This document shows positions 62,784-64,000 of a stretch of 64,000 nucleotides of DNA, in pieces. A program made the position numbers and the translations under genes. Numbering within the stretch: the first letter of the stretch is position 1; each line of letters starts with the position of its first letter. The notes under the pieces are model-generated. The model worked only from the letters and a program-made list of their open reading frames with translations. It made no database searches and was not told where the DNA came from. The stretch covers positions 3,534,001-3,598,000 of the forward strand of contig NZ_CP076456.1 in assembly GCF_018866305.1 (NCBI RefSeq), written 5' to 3'. This DNA is from Arthrobacter sunyaminii. Its GTDB lineage: Bacteria; Actinomycetota; Actinomycetes; Actinomycetales; Micrococcaceae.

Positions 62784-64000
62784 ATGAATACCCTTCCCCC
62801 GGACATCGAAGACCTGCGCCTGCGCACCCGGGACTTTATCCGCACTGTGGTCATGCCGGCGGAGCCCGCTCCGGGGGATCGGCTGTCGGAAGGCGAACGG
62901 GACCGGCTGCAGGCAGCCGCCAAGAGCGCCGGCGTGTTCGCACCGCATGTGGCGCGGGAATACGGCGGACAGGGTGTTCCCCTGCAGTTCTGGTCCCCCA
63001 TCTTCCAGGAGGCGGGCTATTCACTGATCGGCCCCACAGTGCTCAACTGCCAGGCACCGGATGAGGGCAACATGCATATGCTCGAACTCATCGGCACGCC
63101 GGCACAGAAGGAGCAGTATCTGCGTCCCCTCGTGTCCGGTGCTGCGCGTTCCTGCTTCGGGATGACCGAACCGCACCCGGGCGCCGGATCCGATCCGGCT
63201 GCGCTGCGGACCTCGGCTGAGAAGGTCGACGGCGGCTGGGTCATCAACGGCCACAAACGTTTCATCAGCGGCGCCAACAATGCGTCCTTCTGCATCGCCA
63301 TGGTGCGCACGCCGGCAATCGAGGCAGCCGCTGACGGCGGCACATCCTCCCCCGCCCCGGCCGGAGCCACCATGCTGCTGGTGGACATGGACACCCCCGG
63401 CGTCCGCATCGGCGAACAAATCTCCACCATGGACCGCGCCATTGGCGGCGGACACCCCCACCTGCACTTTGAGGACGTCTTTGTTCCGGACTCTGCCGTT
63501 CTGGGTTCGCCCGGAGAGGGCTTCCGCTATGCGCAGGTCCGGCTGGGTCCGGCGCGGCTGACGCACTGCATGCGCTGGCTCGGGCTGGCCCGGCGGGCAA
63601 TGGACATTGCCCTGGACCGAACCAACACCCGCGAGATTTTCGGCTCCGCCATGCATGAACTCGGCATTGCCCAGGACATGCTGGCACTGAACGTGATGGA
63701 CCTGGAAACGTCCGATGCGATCATCACCAAAACGGCCGCCCTGCTGGAAGCCGATGCGAAGGCCGGCTCGGCGCTCTCATCGGTGGCCAAGGCACACACC
63801 TCCGAGGCTGTGTACCGGGTGATCGACCGCTCACTGCAGCTGTGCGGGGGCGACGGCGTCTCCGACCGGCTGCCGCTGGCGTCCTACCTTAACGAGGTAC
63901 GGGCCTTCCGCATCTACGACGGGTCCAACGAAACGCACAAGTGGGCCATTGCAAGGCGGGCATCCGCTGCCCGGCGGCGCGAGGTGGAAGCGGGAGCGCC
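62784..64000 (+). CDS. Acyl-CoA dehydrogenase (3' end cut by window)
   Basis: About 405 visible residues with no stop before the window ends. MNTLPPDIEDLRLRTRDFIRTVVMPAE, then RSCFGMTEPHPGAGSDPAALRTSAEKVDGGWVINGHKRFISGANNASFCIAMVRT and RAIGGGHPHLHFEDVFVP match the ACAD flavin and substrate motifs, and ELGIAQDMLALN...LQLCGGDGVSDRLPL...FRIYDGSNETHKWAIARR the C-terminal helical domain. Starts 19 bases after the SDR stop. It is nearly complete, so only a few residues are probably missing. Confidence 0.92.
   Translation, partial: MNTLPPDIEDLRLRTRDFIRTVVMPAEPAPGDRLSEGERDRLQAAAKSAGVFAPHVAREYGGQGVPLQFWSPIFQEAGYSLIGPTVLNCQAPDEGNMHMLELIGTPAQKEQYLRPLVSGAARSCFGMTEPHPGAGSDPAALRTSAEKVDGGWVINGHKRFISGANNASFCIAMVRTPAIEAAADGGTSSPAPAGATMLLVDMDTPGVRIGEQISTMDRAIGGGHPHLHFEDVFVPDSAVLGSPGEGFRYAQVRLGPARLTHCMRWLGLARRAMDIALDRTNTREIFGSAMHELGIAQDMLALNVMDLETSDAIITKTAALLEADAKAGSALSSVAKAHTSEAVYRVIDRSLQLCGGDGVSDRLPLASYLNEVRAFRIYDGSNETHKWAIARRASAARRREVEAGA

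Overview
This 64 kb window comes from the chromosome of a high-GC Gram-positive bacterium, most likely Arthrobacter or a close relative in the Micrococcaceae. The support is: a dnaK-grpE-dnaJ-hspR operon with HAIR operators, an actinobacterial HU that is very close to Arthrobacter HU, IdeR/DtxR-type iron boxes, a dCTP deaminase of the actinobacterial type, frequent GTG/TTG starts, and strongly GC-biased third codon positions. I see no prophage, transposase, integrase, CRISPR array or rRNA operon. There is one tRNA gene (Gly, anticodon CCC). Gene density is high, with many 1-4 bp start/stop overlaps. The species guess is inference; the gene calls rest on protein motifs recognised by eye, without database searches.

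Layout. 1-4.1 kb: heat-shock operon on the minus strand, with a promoter flanked by two HspR boxes. 4.1-6.2 kb: a DUF3995 membrane protein, a SAM methyltransferase and a low-molecular-weight tyrosine phosphatase. 6.2-10.8 kb: folate genes pabB (fused to an N-terminal P-loop kinase-like domain) and pabC, separated by an opposed cardiolipin synthase. 10.8-14.0 kb: a thiamine-precursor ECF transporter (ykoE-ykoD-ykoC type) behind a TPP riboswitch with a hairpin over the Shine-Dalgarno sequence. 14.1-20.9 kb: a complete Mrp-type Na+/H+ antiporter operon (mnhA/B fused, C, D, E, F, G). 21-26 kb: an Atg22-like MFS protein, dcd, tryptophan 2,3-dioxygenase, an SseB-like protein, and an intracellular-type M4 protease overlapping a predicted emfourin inhibitor. 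26-32.7 kb: tRNA-Gly, an AEC carrier, a four-gene sugar ABC importer and an uncharacterised anchored protein.

32.8-38.3 kb: an NHL-repeat thioredoxin-fold protein translationally coupled to a CopD-CtaG fusion, HU, and a cysteine-poor rpmB-rpmG-rpsN operon. 38.6-45 kb: glgC, MarR, a ProP-like MFS, an SGNH hydrolase, a diacylglycerol kinase and an M23 peptidase whose 5' end looks frameshifted. 45.2-49.4 kb: a siderophore uptake operon (FepD-, FepG- and FepC-like proteins plus a siderophore reductase) behind an IdeR box; a separate substrate-binding lipoprotein at 56.9-57.9 kb has its own IdeR box. 49.4-58.9 kb: a glutathionyl-hydroquinone reductase homologue, an NAD-epimerase, a thioredoxin-reductase-like enzyme, an APC permease, BrkB, PRC-barrel and MscS membrane/stress proteins, a Rieske ferredoxin and a MarR regulator. 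59.2-64 kb: acyl-CoA dehydrogenases, an SDR and a TetR regulator, probably a fatty-acyl or related carboxylic acid catabolic cluster that continues beyond the window.

The most unusual items are the PabB fusion without a canonical start codon, the protease/inhibitor pair, a strong terminator inside the heat-shock operon between grpE and dnaJ, and the two iron boxes linking physically separate siderophore-uptake genes. I found no convincing wholly new multi-gene system.
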